A stretch of DNA of 64,000 nt. Source: Antedon bifida. Its lineage: Eukaryota > Echinodermata > Crinoidea > Comatulida > Antedonidae. Below the pieces are notes generated by a model. That model saw only the letters and a list, made by a program, of their open reading frames with translations, made no database searches and had not been told where the DNA came from. Below, one piece after another: positions 13,596 through 30,770 of this stretch; the stretch's first letter is position 1, and every line of letters starts with the position of its first letter. The stretch covers positions 1,302,001 through 1,366,000 of the forward strand of contig OY727100.1 in the NCBI GenBank assembly GCA_963402885.1, given 5' to 3'. The position numbers and the translations under genes were made by a program.

Positions 13596-13995
13596 CGTCA
13601 CATGTGATACACATGTGACACTGTGTTATATAAATTGCCTATGATACAGTACATATAGAGATACATACCGGGTGAATATTCTTTATACCATGTTTAATGA
13701 CTGAAACAAACAAATCTGTACAAACATACATAACATGTGATACATATGTAACACTGTATTATAGAATTAGCCTATGATACTGGACATATAGAGATACATG
13801 CCGGGTGAATATTCTTTATACCATGTTTAATGACTGAAACAAACAAATCTGTACAAACATACATACGCGTCACATGTGATACATATGTAACACTGTATTA
13901 TAGAATTTGCCTATGATACTGGACATATAGAGATACATATCAGTATTCTTTAAACCAATCAATGACTAAAATGAACAAATGTGTACGAACATGAG
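13596..13995. repeat. Approx. 133-bp tandem repeat, 3 copies
   Basis: Three copies aligned on CATGTGATAC at about 13601, 13734 and 13873. Each contains ATATAGAGATACAT and GACTGAAACAAACAAAT-like stretches. The third is more diverged at its end. Confidence 0.85.
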
Positions 13996-14290
13996 GGTTT
14001 GTTTAAACTTTTATTATTACTACTACTATATACTGTACAACCGAGAATATGTTTTTAAAGTGATGATTAATGATATAAGGTTGGCAGTACACAACATAAG
14101 TAGTTTTTGAAAACTGATATTCCTAATTTTCTGGACTATCTTCACTCTCAATCCTGAGGATGATTGAAACATATTGAACGAAACGTAGACAAGCTCAACA
14201 GTTCTTTTCAGAACTACATACCCATGGTGTACCGCAAACTTTATATCATTACATTGATTTCCACCATGCAAACTTTGATTGCTTATTCAT

Positions 14291-17200
14291 TCAATTTGAC
14301 TTTGAAACAAGCTGTATAAATAAAGATGAATTAATAATATCTGCCGCTAATGAAGCACCACTGGGTATCTCCAGCCAGAGCCTATCCCCAGCCTCAGCAT
14401 CAATGACTGCACTCATCTCACCTCTAAGCAGTCCATTAGCAGATGGCTTGGGAACAAGTTGCTGGCTTAGTCCATTGTTGTTATGCATGATGGTTAGACT
14501 GGGTGGGGTGTACAAGTTGGTACTTGTGGCCGAGATGAAAATGAGGTACGTTCCTGGAACCTTAATGGTGGTAATTCCAGTTGATGGGTTGTAACTATCA
14601 CCATAATCAAAATACTCGTAATCAAATTGTATGACCTGAAAAATTAAAAGGATGCTTTTAGGAAAGTGTCAATCAAAAGAGTCACAGAGGCTAAATTTTG
14701 TTTTAAACTGTCAGAACACTTCCAAAATCGAAAATGCTTAATTTCATATAGGCAACAGTAACACTACAGCGTGGCACCTATTCAGAGGACAGCCTTATTA
14801 ATGGGACACTTGGTTGGATCTAGACGGGGATGACTGACTGAATAGGACAAGCAAAGCAGGCAAAATTGATTAAGAGAATGCTTTAAAAAAGTATGCTTCC
14901 CTCAAACTTGTTTTAAAATTCAAAACTTACATACGATATGAGGAAAGTTTATTGCAATTTCAAAATACATTAAAATTAAAGTTTTACAAAAATAAATATG
15001 TAAAGTAAGATATATAAATCTTATGCATAAAAATATAAGTAATTTTTAGAAAAATACATATACATCTATATACTATATAAAGACCGGACATTACAATTTG
15101 AAAAGGACAACATTAAAAACGACAAAATAAAAAATTCAACAAAAACTCATGTCAGAAAGGGGCACCCATGTACAGGGATACACTACCAGGAATTAAAGAG
15201 GCCAAAGTTAGTTATAAATTTTTTTGAACGTTCGGTTTTAACTCTAGGGAGAGGAAATGGATATTTATTTCACTCGGAGGCCTCCCACAAGGCACTGTAA
15301 CTTAAACTACAATGAAAAAAAATGAACAATAACAAAATAAACGTAGGCAAGTACCAGTAGCAGTAGTTTTTAGTAGGCAATTAATAGTGACTATTTGTAG
15401 TCTGAGAAACCTATATAAGCAGGAATCTCCATGATATAAGTATGGCTGTAGTACCTGTGATGTGTCCTTATGATTATAGATTGGTTCCTTCAAGCCATAA
15501 AACAATGTTACTGCATCACTTGGTACAGTAGCTACACCTGTCGCAGGTGTAACCAATGGAAAGTCATTCACGATAGAGGGAGCACCGATATCACAGCCAA
15601 GCAACTCAAATCGCATTCCTGGATAAGTGCCTATCCACCTTGTAGGGTGCACACGTAGGTAACGCGTTGTTATCGGCTCATACAGGTGAATCTGTACAGC
15701 GGAGGTACCATAGGTCAGACCGAGTAGTTCCTAATTTATTTTAAAAAAACATTTCATTATTAACGTTGATTGAAAAAAGTTGTTGAATTTGGAACTTTGT
15801 TTAAATGAACAGAATTGATTGAACTGAGTATCTGAGCCACATAGATTTAACCTTAGGCAAGATAGTTTATTCTAATTGATTCGTCCTTCAGATGGGACGT
15901 AAAGCTGTTGATCCATTGTACATTAATCACCTGTGTGTACGAAAAAGAGTAGTGGATCATCTCTCAGCATGTTGATGATCTGTACACCATGCCTTCTCTG
16001 GGAGAACGGAGCATTGAAGAGGTCACCCAGAAATCAAATCATCTGCCCTGACCGGTATACTTACCATTGGTTGACCATATTCGTCCAGTACAAATTCCCA
16101 ATTGACACCATCTGAACTGTATGATAGTTGGAACTGTGTGACAACTACAGACCAGGCTGGGTAATCCATTAAAATGATGGCCGACATGTTCTTCATTTTC
16201 CCTAAATCAACCTAGAATTGTTCAAAAAACAATTATCGAAATATGTTCAATTTATCATGCCATCATTATATCTTATAATTACTTAAAGCTCTGTCTACAA
16301 CTAGTTTGACAAAAAAGGTTTGATGTGCCCAGACATGGTAGTGATATTCCCAAATATGGTAGTGATATGACATTATCATGTTCACATATGGGCACCTCAC
16401 ATTTTTTGTCACATAAAGTTTGATAGAGCTTAAGATGAAGTTGAATAAAATACCTGGATGTAGGGTTGATAGTCATTTGAGGCTGGCATCCAGCCTACCC
16501 CTTTGGGTCTGGCATCAGAAGGTCGTGAAGAAGTTAAAAAACTGGTAGCTGTTATATCACTATCTGAAATTGTTCCTTTATCCATTCCAAGTTCATCAAC
16601 ACATGTTTCTGTCAATTGTAAAAATAATCATAGATATATTTTCAGTTCCTGTCAAAATCTTTATCGGAATCCTGATACAAAAAAATGCCCCCATCCACTT
16701 TCCTCACCCCATAGGCCGATTCAAGGAGAAACCAAGCTGGCCACAAACGTCTACATTTAAATTTCAATTTTAACTCAACCTTACCAATCCTGCAACCAGT
16801 ACCAGTATGCAACCATTTACCTTTTTGGCATCTTTTACCAGTGAAGCCAGCTAGGCAGGTACATCTGAAGCCAGAGCCTTGTTTGTTACACCATCCTCCA
16901 TTAATACATGGGTTAGATTCACAAGCACTAGGAGCTAAAATAGTCAAATCAAATGTGTTAGCTAGATAGTATGTACATACTATTGGTATATAATATCAAT
17001 ATGAGGAAATGGAGCTTAATCTCTGTCTACACTATCAAACTTAATGTGACAAAAATGTGATGTGCCCATATATGGACATGATGATGTCATATCACTACCA
17101 TATTTGGGTATATCACTGCCGTATTTGGGCACATCATAAAATTCATCATTGTAAATCTTACCATCCTGACAAACAAAGCCTGTGAATCCTTCGGGACAAC

Positions 17201-20200
17201 TACACGTGAAACTTGTGGATCCGATTGGTCGACATGTTCCTCCGTTTTCGCATGGATACTTTGTGCAAGGCTGCGACACATCATCTGTTTCTGTTGTTAG
17301 GAATGGGGTCGTTGCTACTGGCGTTGTTAGGGGCAATGTAGCTATAAAAACGAAAAGTTATGGCAACTTTTAGTAGAACTACAACCTGTAAAATATTTCT
17401 GAACAAATTTGAAACAAGCAAGATTATTGTAAGTAAGTAAATGTATTGTCATTTGTAAATATATAAATTTACATTAAAATGGATTGAACGGTTTCAGCTA
17501 ACAACAAATAAATAGAACTTAAACTGTAGATAACTGCAAGCTAAAAATATTAGTAATAATAATAATAATAATCTTCCAATTACACAATTGTTTTCCTATT
17601 ATAGACCTATACATTCGTAGTCTTGAAACAAGAAGGCTGATAAGAAAACTTGAATAAACAACTTACTATCAAGTTCCTCGCAACCAAGAATTTCTACGCG
17701 AAGACTTGGATGGCCGTGGTATTCTTCAATGCGTATACGTATATACCGTGCTGTGACAATGTGCGGTAAATAGTTTTTAACCGGAGAAGTCTTGTCAACA
17801 TTTGCTTTAAATATCTAGAAATCAATTGTGAAACTTTTGTGATTTTAATTAATTTTCATTTAGGATTTATTTTATTACTGAACACATCCAACAACAATGG
17901 ATTAGTTGTAATAGGAATACTCGATAAATAAAACAGAAATTACAAATCCAAGTTGTCAAGTCTAATTGACTAGAAAAAAATGAGAAAAACAGAAAACTAA
18001 CGTGTCATACATTTTGTCATAAAACTGCTATGGCATGCCGATTGTGACAAAACCAAAAAATATACAGCCTTGTACTTGTTATTGAATCAGGCTGAACTTT
18101 AACCTATGACCTACACAGAGGTGTATGTTTGAATGAAAATTTAAAACAAAATGTTCTACCTGTGGTCGCCTACTTGTAACATTCAAAACAGCTGTCCACG
18201 TATCACTATCGTTACTAATTAAAACATTGTAACTGTTAATCCACTCGGGCCAGTACGCATGGCCCTGCGTAACCACGCCACTGATGTTTGTCGGTCGGCC
18301 TAAGTCCACACTGAACCACTCGTGATCACGTTTGGTTGAAGCGGCCCAACCGTAGCTATTCAATCTACCACGTCTCGCGGTACCTTCACCAGACCAGTAT
18401 GACGATGCTGATAGATGGCTGTCGGGGATTACATTACTTTCAAGACCAAGAGGTGTGGAACAAGGCTCTACATTCAATGAAACATCATGTTGTTTATGTA
18501 AGCCAGTGTTCTAAACTGTTTAATTAAATCTAGTGCTCCTCAAACCATCAACTTATCTTCATAATAATTACCTTGCATAACCTTTACAGAGGCCTACTGT
18601 ATCTTGAACTCTGTGCACTATGTATAACCATGGATTAATTAATAGATCTATTCATTAATCCATCACCATGGCATAACTTAACAATGCCTTGTGGTCTCTG
18701 TACCAAGCATAACTTACCAATGCCTTGTGCTCCCTGTACCAAGCATAACTTACCAATACCTTGTGCTCCCTGTACTAAGCATACTTACCATGTATAACTA
18801 TAAATATGTCAGGTTTCAACCCAACATAAAGTGTTCTTCATTAACTTATTTCTATTCCAATCATGTGTAAAAACAATTATTCAACACAGAAATATTTATT
18901 TCAAATACAAATGTCTCAAATAAAGCCCTGGGGTAATATACTTGATCATTTATGTGCCACAAAAAAAACAAAAAAATATATATTTACCAGCGTTGCACGA
19001 TTTGCCAGAAAATCCAGGTAAACAGTTACAATCAAAATCATCTCCAAGTTCAACACAAGAGCCGCCATTTTGACACGGAAACGACCAACAAGACTCGCTT
19101 TCTGCAACAACAAAAAATATTTAAAAAATACTTCCTTTTTATTCTGCTAGTAGAAATAAGAAAATTCAATTTTAAAGGTTGGTACACTTACTGTTTAAAC
19201 ATCCTATAAGTTCAAATTGCATGCTGGGATGTCCGTGGAATACATATGGTTGAATTCTGATATATCGCGCACGAATACTCTTGACAAAAATTGTCTGGAC
19301 CGGAGTTATGTTATCAAAGTTGCCGTCAAATAACTGAAAAGGGAGTGCAAAATTAGTCAGATATATTCAATAATTTTCAAAATATTAAATATAACGTTTA
19401 TTAATCGCATTATCGGATGATTGTAAAATTGTTAAATTTCAATTTTAAGGACCTATCTATGAAACAACTTACCTTGGTATTCTGATTTGCATCACGTACT
19501 GTCTTCCACTGTAAACCATCAAAACTGTAATGTACGTAGTAACGCATAACAAATTCATTATAATCAGGGTTTCCTCGGATGACAACACCGGTGATTAGAC
19601 GCGGGGTATCCATATCAACTTGTACCCACTGATCAGAAACCTTGTGGAGAGTGGCCCAGCTACCTGGCCCATTGAGGCGTACAGCTGTCGGGCCAGACTC
19701 TGGGTTGAACTGACTCGAAGCAGTGAGTTGGCTGTCTGGTATCGTACCGTCTTGCATTCCGAGGGGCGTGAAACAATCTATAGAAGGCGAGTGGGATAAT
19801 TCGGAAGTTAAACATCTGTAAAGAGATAATCCCCTGCTGCTCGAGAAGAGGTGAGATTATGATAGAAGATGAAAGTGACAGTGATTATGATGGAATGATA
19901 ACAATGATAATTATTAAAACATAGAATAAAATGGTGAAAATTATGAGATTGATTTTTGAAAAAAGGTGTTTGGCGCAGATGAAAATAAAGAAATAAAGAT
20001 AATATGATGAGACACCTAAAATGGAAAGTATATTAGTCAAACTTATGAACATGAACAACATAACTACATGAGAAATAACATTTACACAATGATCAAGTAT
20101 ATCCCAGTGAACATTTGAGACAAAACTTACATTTTAAAACAAGATTAAGATACACATGATTGAAGGAAAAATAAGTAAACAAAGATTAACTTACTCCGGT

Positions 20201-20261
20201 CAGCATAACTGAATGATGCGATTAAAAGAAGCAATATGGCAAGGTGTTGTAATGAAACCAT
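14291..20261 (-). CDS. Secreted discoidin (F5/8C)-EGF-C1q multidomain protein, 12 exons
   Basis: Exons in transcript order: 20261-20195, 19777-19473, 19333-19192, 19101-18988, 18467-18160, 17814-17667, 17341-17162, 16934-16821, 16608-16454, 16211-16065, 15730-15455, 14635-14291; 766 aa in phase. Residues 1-21 form a signal peptide. F5/8 type C domains lie at about 24-169, 211-357 and 462-606, each Cys-bounded and ending ELIGC, EILGC and ELLGC. Six-Cys EGF modules lie at about 172-209, 385-421 and 422-459. A Thr/Pro-rich mucin-like linker covers 363-383. The C-terminal 140 residues match a C1q domain ([35 protein letters not shown]). EGF exons are bounded by phase-1 introns, which suits shuffling. 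Family knowledge: F5/8C binds glycans or phospholipids, EGF spaces modules, C1q trimerises and recognises ligands. A role as an extracellular adhesion or immune lectin is inference. I know no named family with this order. Confidence 0.9.
15885..16040 (+). mobile_element. Retroelement fragment in a discoidin/C1q gene intron
   Basis: Shares CAGATGGGACGTAAAGCTGT and AAGAGGTCACCCAG with 53835-54020, and the first of these also with about 40395-40450. Looks like a dispersed LINE or SINE 3' portion. Confidence 0.45.
16264..16433. mobile_element. Family A element, 2 internal units
   Basis: TTAAAGCTCTGTCTACAACT at the left and AAGTTTGATAGAGCTTAA at the right, with two direct 21-bp units inside. Part of each terminus is deleted. 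It ends about 20 bp from exon 9 (16454) of the discoidin/C1q gene. Confidence 0.8.
17017..17136. mobile_element. Family A element truncated next to an exon
   Basis: Left end CTCTGTCTACACTATCAAAC is intact, followed by two inverted 21-bp units and GGGCACATCAT. The other terminus is missing. It lies about 25 bp beyond the donor of exon 7 of the discoidin/C1q gene, so intron retention would translate straight into it. Confidence 0.8.
18671..18790. repeat. Approx. 36-bp tandem repeat, 3+ copies
   Basis: GCATAACTTACCAATGCCTT repeats at 18671, 18708 and 18743, with a partial at 18779. Intron of the discoidin/C1q gene. Confidence 0.8.
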
Positions 20262-20517
20262 TGTGTGCCGCACTTAAAATCAAATGTTCAGTCAGCGGCT
20301 GTTCCTAGAATGACTCGAAATAAAGCGTGTAAGTCTTAAAGTACACCACATAGAAACCCCAAGGACAACGTACTTAGGAATTTCCGTAAGATCAGACGCC
20401 CTACAATTAAGAGTACTTCAGACATCCCTGTTGGGGAAGTGGAAGACAGAAGGAAAGCGTGTCACTTGAGGATGGTTTTTTTTAGCTTAATAAAGTGATG
20501 CATTTAAAATTTGGTTT

Positions 20518-20705
20518 AAAGCTCAGTCTACACTATCGAACTATTTTAACAAAAAAAGTGTAATGTGCCCAAATATGGTAGTGATATACCCAAACATGGT
20601 AGTGATATACCCAAATATGGTAGTGATATACCCAAATATGGTAGTGATATACCCAAATATGGTAGTGAAAATGTTGGTCTTTCGTAAACCATTTCACACT
20701 TTGAT
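20518..20705. mobile_element. Family A element with five internal units
   Basis: Left terminus AGCTCAGTCTACACTATCGA is followed by five direct 21-bp units (CCCAAATATGGTAGTGATAT). The right terminus has decayed to TTTCACACTTTGATATGAT. This is the most expanded copy in the window. Confidence 0.8.
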
Positions 20706-20829
20706 ATGATAAAAGCAATGATCACTAAATAATACTTGAATTGGTAGTTAACAACAAAACAACCTGCTGCGAAGTTGAAATCTGTTAAAAACCAATAAAT
20801 GTAAAGGTAGTCTTGTATTCATTGTGAAT

Positions 20830-21105
20830 GGAGTTCATGGTACTAAGCGACGGCATTGTATACTAGGAAGACCAGTTCCTTTCCACGCTACCTTATCCTC
20901 CCTCTCTTATACTCATCTACAGCTTAGCAGACTGGGAGTCTTATCAGGAATTGAACACGGGTTTTTCTGTTCAGGCTAAGTAAATTTACCCACCAAGTTG
21001 GCTTGTTGACAAATTATCGCCAACTTCGATGGGTTAGGTAATTACTAAGACTGAATGCACCCTATGATAGTCAAGTATCCTAACCACTCTTCTACCTCAA
21101 CAACA
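20830..21105 (-). mobile_element. Probable tRNA-derived SINE
   Basis: On the reverse strand CCGTGTTCAATTCCTG resembles an RNA polymerase III B box, and ATCCTAACCACTCTTCTACC is the reverse of a tRNA-like 5' end. A related stretch (TTACCCACCAAGTTGGCTT type) recurs near 29610-29735. Confidence 0.45.
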
Positions 21106-22549
21106 TAACAAAAATAACACAACATTAAAAGTCAGGTGTAAAGTTTATTCAGTAACTGTTCGTAATCATTTAACAGAAAGGAGTTTACTCTTACTTGGAG
21201 GTCAAGAAAAAGAAAGTAAATATGTCGCCACATGGGACCAGCAACAAACAAATGTTCTCAGTAAATCAAACCATCCAAGTTGGCACCTACACAAATTAAG
21301 ATTACATACTTAATTGTCTTAACAGATGATACTTAAATGGTATGAGAACCGGATATGATGTTATACACACATTTTAAAAACATATTTTCAATAGTAAACG
21401 GTATAGATGATATATTACTATATGTAAATTCAGTAGATTTTACACTGATTTAAATTGATTTACTAGCACTTGCTATTATCAGGTCTAATTAAAAATACCG
21501 TCACTAAAAACATGTATAACAATCTTTTACTTAAATAGAGAAATGATGTTATATATTTTTCTATTTAATTACAGAAACTGAAAAATGATTTAATGATGTT
21601 TTTACGAAACAGTTGAAATCAAAGGTCAAAAAATAAGAATTAAACTACGCCCAAGACTTTTGGCGTTACTGTATTATGAAAGTTTTTTTTCCAGGAAATT
21701 GACCTCATTTTGCTATCATGTGACATTAGGAAAGCTTGTTTGAATGTGGTATATTGGCACTTCAGAGCATTCTCAACAAGTATATTGGACTGAATCATAT
21801 CCAAGCTGTATTAGAGTACTATCATTGCCAAAATATTCAATAGAGATCTACTATGCAGTAGAAATAACACTTTAAAATTTGACTGTTATTTAGATATACA
21901 GTGTTATTGCAGTGATGCACTAATATAGTTACAGAATATGTTTAGAATTTCAGAATGTAAACCAATTTTATTTAATGTTTGTGGAGTCGGCTAACCAGAG
22001 TACATTTGACTAATCTGTTAAAATATTTTTTAAATCAGGTTATGTTTGACTTGAAGCAAAATGAGAATGTAGAATCTAGTTGTATTGAACCAGAGTGTGA
22101 CATGCAGTAGAATAGAATGGTATTAAAACAAGCTTAAAGTAGTTAAGCAGCATACTAAACTACAATAGTAACATGAATTCACTGATGCATAGCATTAAAA
22201 CATTTCATTATGACGTTTGTGTTTATTTCGTCTACAAAATAAACATAAAAATGATGATGACATCTATCTTTAATGCTTTATAGCCATCAGTGAATTCAGG
22301 TAACATTACGATGTTAAATGTGTAAGTTTTGGCAGATGTTAATGCCATACACATCTAACAACGGACTAGATATATCACAGATAACATGGTTTTAAATTAA
22401 TGATGCCAATACCCAAAAAGCAAAGAAAATAAGGATTTTGTTTGAAAAGATGCGTACTAACTGACTGAAGGATTACTAATTTAGCGAATTTTAAAACCAT
22501 GTTATCTAGAAATCTTTTAAATGGACGTTTCAGTTTTATACAAAGTATC

Positions 22550-22725
22550 ATAGTATTGAATATTACAAAGTATTCTCACTATGGTGTTGAATAGTACCAA
22601 TGTATTCTCACTATGGTGTTGAATAGTATGAATGTATTCTCACTATGGTGTTGAATAGTACCAACATATCCTCACTATGGTGTTGAATAGTACAAATTAT
22701 TCACATGACAGTGTTGAATACTATG
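22550..22725. repeat. 32-bp tandem repeat, about 5 copies
   Basis: CTCACTATGGTGTTGAATAG at 22575, 22607, 22639 and 22671, with diverged flanking copies. Possibly in the DDX6 3' UTR. Confidence 0.85.
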
Positions 22726-24087
22726 CATTTTAAAAAGATAACAATGTATAAAACTAAAGCTTCCTTTAACACATCACCAAAGAGATACTTTACACAATTA
22801 AGTATCTCCTTGATGACCTAAAAACTGGACAATTCACCAGTTAGTACTTGTACAGCTAGTCCCAGACACCAAGTGACATCATCATTGGCTCAATGCCCAA
22901 ACATGGAAAGAGTAATATCACATGACAAAAATCTTTTCAGTCATTGGTTCTTAAACAACATAAAGCATAACATTTAGTAGTGCATGATCCAATGGATGTT
23001 CTTAATATTATGTCACCTTGCGTGCCTGATATTGGCTGCCCAAATATGGTATTACAATCACATGACAGATATTATTGGCAGACAACGTATCTAGTGTCTA
23101 GGCTAAGCTGTACAGTAAACTTCTAACACAAATAGAATTACTATAATTCATAATTGCATTAGAACATGCTATTTTCATAGCAGGTTTGCAGCTCATAAAT
23201 GAAAAACGCAAAACAACATCGGTGGTATCAAGTATTGAACAATACATTTCTTAGTGTTTCGTTTTCATTGAGTGTGATGTTTTTTTTAAATAACCCATGA
23301 GCTGCATTGGGATATTTTATTATTATTAACTAGCATTTACAACTCAATATAATGGATTTCAAAATAATGTATGTGGGTTTTCTGTATGTCAGTTTTTATC
23401 ATCATACAGTTAGTATTTAAGATTTTTTCGTAACACAGATTTACCCCTATTCAACAGAAATCCATTCTATTGCGTTATAAACACAGAAACATAAAATTGT
23501 TGTAAAGACGCAAAAATAAAATTCAGCTGTTAAAACATCTCTAACAAATAAATAAATTAAAAATAAAATCCAAAGGATTTTAAACACGTTGTATCATGTA
23601 TCACATATTATGAAAGCATTTTAGATATGATAGGTGGCAGCAGTCACCAGTTAATGATCCACATTCCGAAAACATTTCAAATGTATTGTGGAAGATCTAT
23701 TAACTGTGACATCATCAACACAGATAAAACAAATTTTGAAAGTATACATGGGACAATCATGAATAAAATAAATTATAGTCCAGTTAAAACAAAATATTCC
23801 AATAAAAAAATAAAGTAAAACATCAGTAAAACAATTGCCAAAAATTATGCAAATCAGAAAAAAGTAAAATAGTTTACATATTTTGATTTTTTCCCATATT
23901 AATATTTGAACTAGAATCATACAAGCACCATGAAAGAGGGTCAAAGGTTAAGCTATGCTGACATCATCACTACAGTTATTGCATTCAGGGCATGACTCTC
24001 ATTCACACATCACATAAAACATCACTCACTCACTCTCTCGCTTTCACACATACTGTACTCACGTCATACACTATACAATATCTACAT

Positions 24088-24111
24088 ACACACACACACA
24101 CACACACACAC
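24088..24111. repeat. (CA)n dinucleotide repeat
   Basis: Uninterrupted CA run of about 11 units. Confidence 0.9.
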
Positions 24112-25878
24112 CAGCAGACCCTCCAGTGATAATGAATAACGTTTGGAGTATAAAAATAACAGAAAATCTTAATGGAACTGGAAATGACTGTACTTCTTGT
24201 TTTTAACACTTTTACAGCAAAAACACCTTTATCATTGTTTCTTTCTTTAAAGGCGTCCCATTAGGCTGTTTACATGTCGCCAACTGTCCATGAACTTTAA
24301 CATAACAATACCATACTTTTGCACTTCGATTGCGATTATTACTTCTTCTTTTCGCGTATCAACAATCCGTATTCATCGCTAGCAATCAGCTTTATCGGTA
24401 ATAACGTTGATAAAACACTATCCATAGTTTTCAACTTCAACTCATGTTATCACATTTGTGTTTTCAAATTAAAATTCTTCGATAATCCGCTATAAAATTT
24501 CTGTATAGAAAGCATAAAACATTGTCCATTTTCTAGCACACAAATTACTGTATTGATACTTTGTTCCATCAAAACTTGTGTTCACCACAATCCTCATTTC
24601 TGCAAACAAATGTCTTAGAAGTCCATTTCTTCTAGGTATTGTATGATAAGATTACACAGCAGTATTCTAGTGACAGTTTGTGTCAGAGGTTCTGCTATCA
24701 ACTACTATCACTAAGGCACTCCTTATACCTTTAAGCGGAGTAATTCAGAAGTTGATACTATAAAGTTTCTTCAAATTTTAAGCACGATCAACGGTTATGT
24801 GAATTCTCAAGGTATTCACCTTGTTGAGGTACTGGCACAGTGTATACTTTAAAATCTGAGGTGCTCTCATACGCAAACTATTTCTTGGTTTGTTTTCTAA
24901 ACATTACTGTCTGTTTTCAGTATAATTGCATGTTTCTTTCGCGTGAATAATTTACCAAGCAAGTTATTTTTAAAACTTCACACGGCGATAATTGCGTAAT
25001 TTCTTCACACGAGCAGTTCCATTTTTTTCAGTGAATAATGTACACCTCCAACCACAGACACCAAATTGTTCTTTTTTTATTTAACTTTTTTCTTCCTTCA
25101 ATTGTTCATTTTCTTATAAAAAATAGTATTTATACGTATCTGGTATCCTGTGGTTGGACGAGTTGCAGCATCAACTAGACTCACTCGCTTGTAAAAAGTA
25201 AAATCAAATATCTCGTACATAACTCGCTTTCTGAATTGCATAATTAGACGATATCACGGAACGGAGACATATTCAAACAACGCACCGTGGTAATCAAACA
25301 GGGCAAGTTAAATAAACATTTTTTTTTATCATAAACTGTGGCTGTACTATTCTTTCAATAAACCACATTTCCATTTTCTGATTAGATCAGCATAAATAAG
25401 ACAAAATGAATTCCAGTTCCAATACATTTTACGTAAATAAAAATTAAATAAAATATTTCAAATAACACTAAGTACAATTGCTCTCTGGGAAAAAAAATTG
25501 CTTTAAAAACATTCACTATCAAAGAAATGAACAACTTAAAAGTGAAATTTACAGTGAGCGTTTAGTAATCTCGAAAAACATAGTACTTATATCATTTTGT
25601 AGTGTTCTCCAAAAAATAAGAAAACATACAAAAAATAAAATATTTCTTTTTGTACCATTTTAGTAATGCAACAAACAATGATACTCAATGTTGACCCCGC
25701 CCATACAACACCCCGCCCCTTTCAACAATCACCCACCCACTTACCCAATTTGGAATGTAGCTAGATGTAGCAACTTTGCCCAAACTATGGTACCTTTACG
25801 AAAGGCATCATTGCACGGTGAACAAGTAAAACGAAGACTTAAATAGTGTTGTCTTCTTAGCAGGAGAGATTACCTTGC

Positions 25879-30770
<4,892 letters not shown>

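Larger units (their letters stand above)
12076..14290. other. Convergent intergenic region with 3' UTRs
   Basis: Holds the 3' UTR of the SLC7A9-like gene (candidate AATAAA at 12593-12598 and 13422-13427), a family B fragment, a 133-bp minisatellite, and the 3' UTR of the minus-strand discoidin/C1q gene. The latter has a reverse-strand AATAAA at 14010-14015. No further gene seen. Confidence 0.5.
20262..25878. other. 5.6-kb region between the discoidin/C1q gene and the DDX6 stop codon
   Basis: No coding exon is recognisable on either strand. The left edge must hold the promoter and 5' UTR of the minus-strand discoidin/C1q gene. Much of the rest may be a long DDX6 3' UTR; many reverse-strand AATAAA motifs exist and none can be preferred. 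It contains a family A element (20518-20705), a SINE-like element (20830-21105), a 32-bp minisatellite (22550-22725) and a (CA)n run (24088-24111). Confidence 0.5.

Noticed and set aside
15302-15652. Exon 11 of the discoidin/C1q gene read through its donor as a longer C terminus
   Set aside because: The CAG|GTAC donor at 15455 joins in phase to the exon encoding the rest of the C1q domain, which a read-through would lose.
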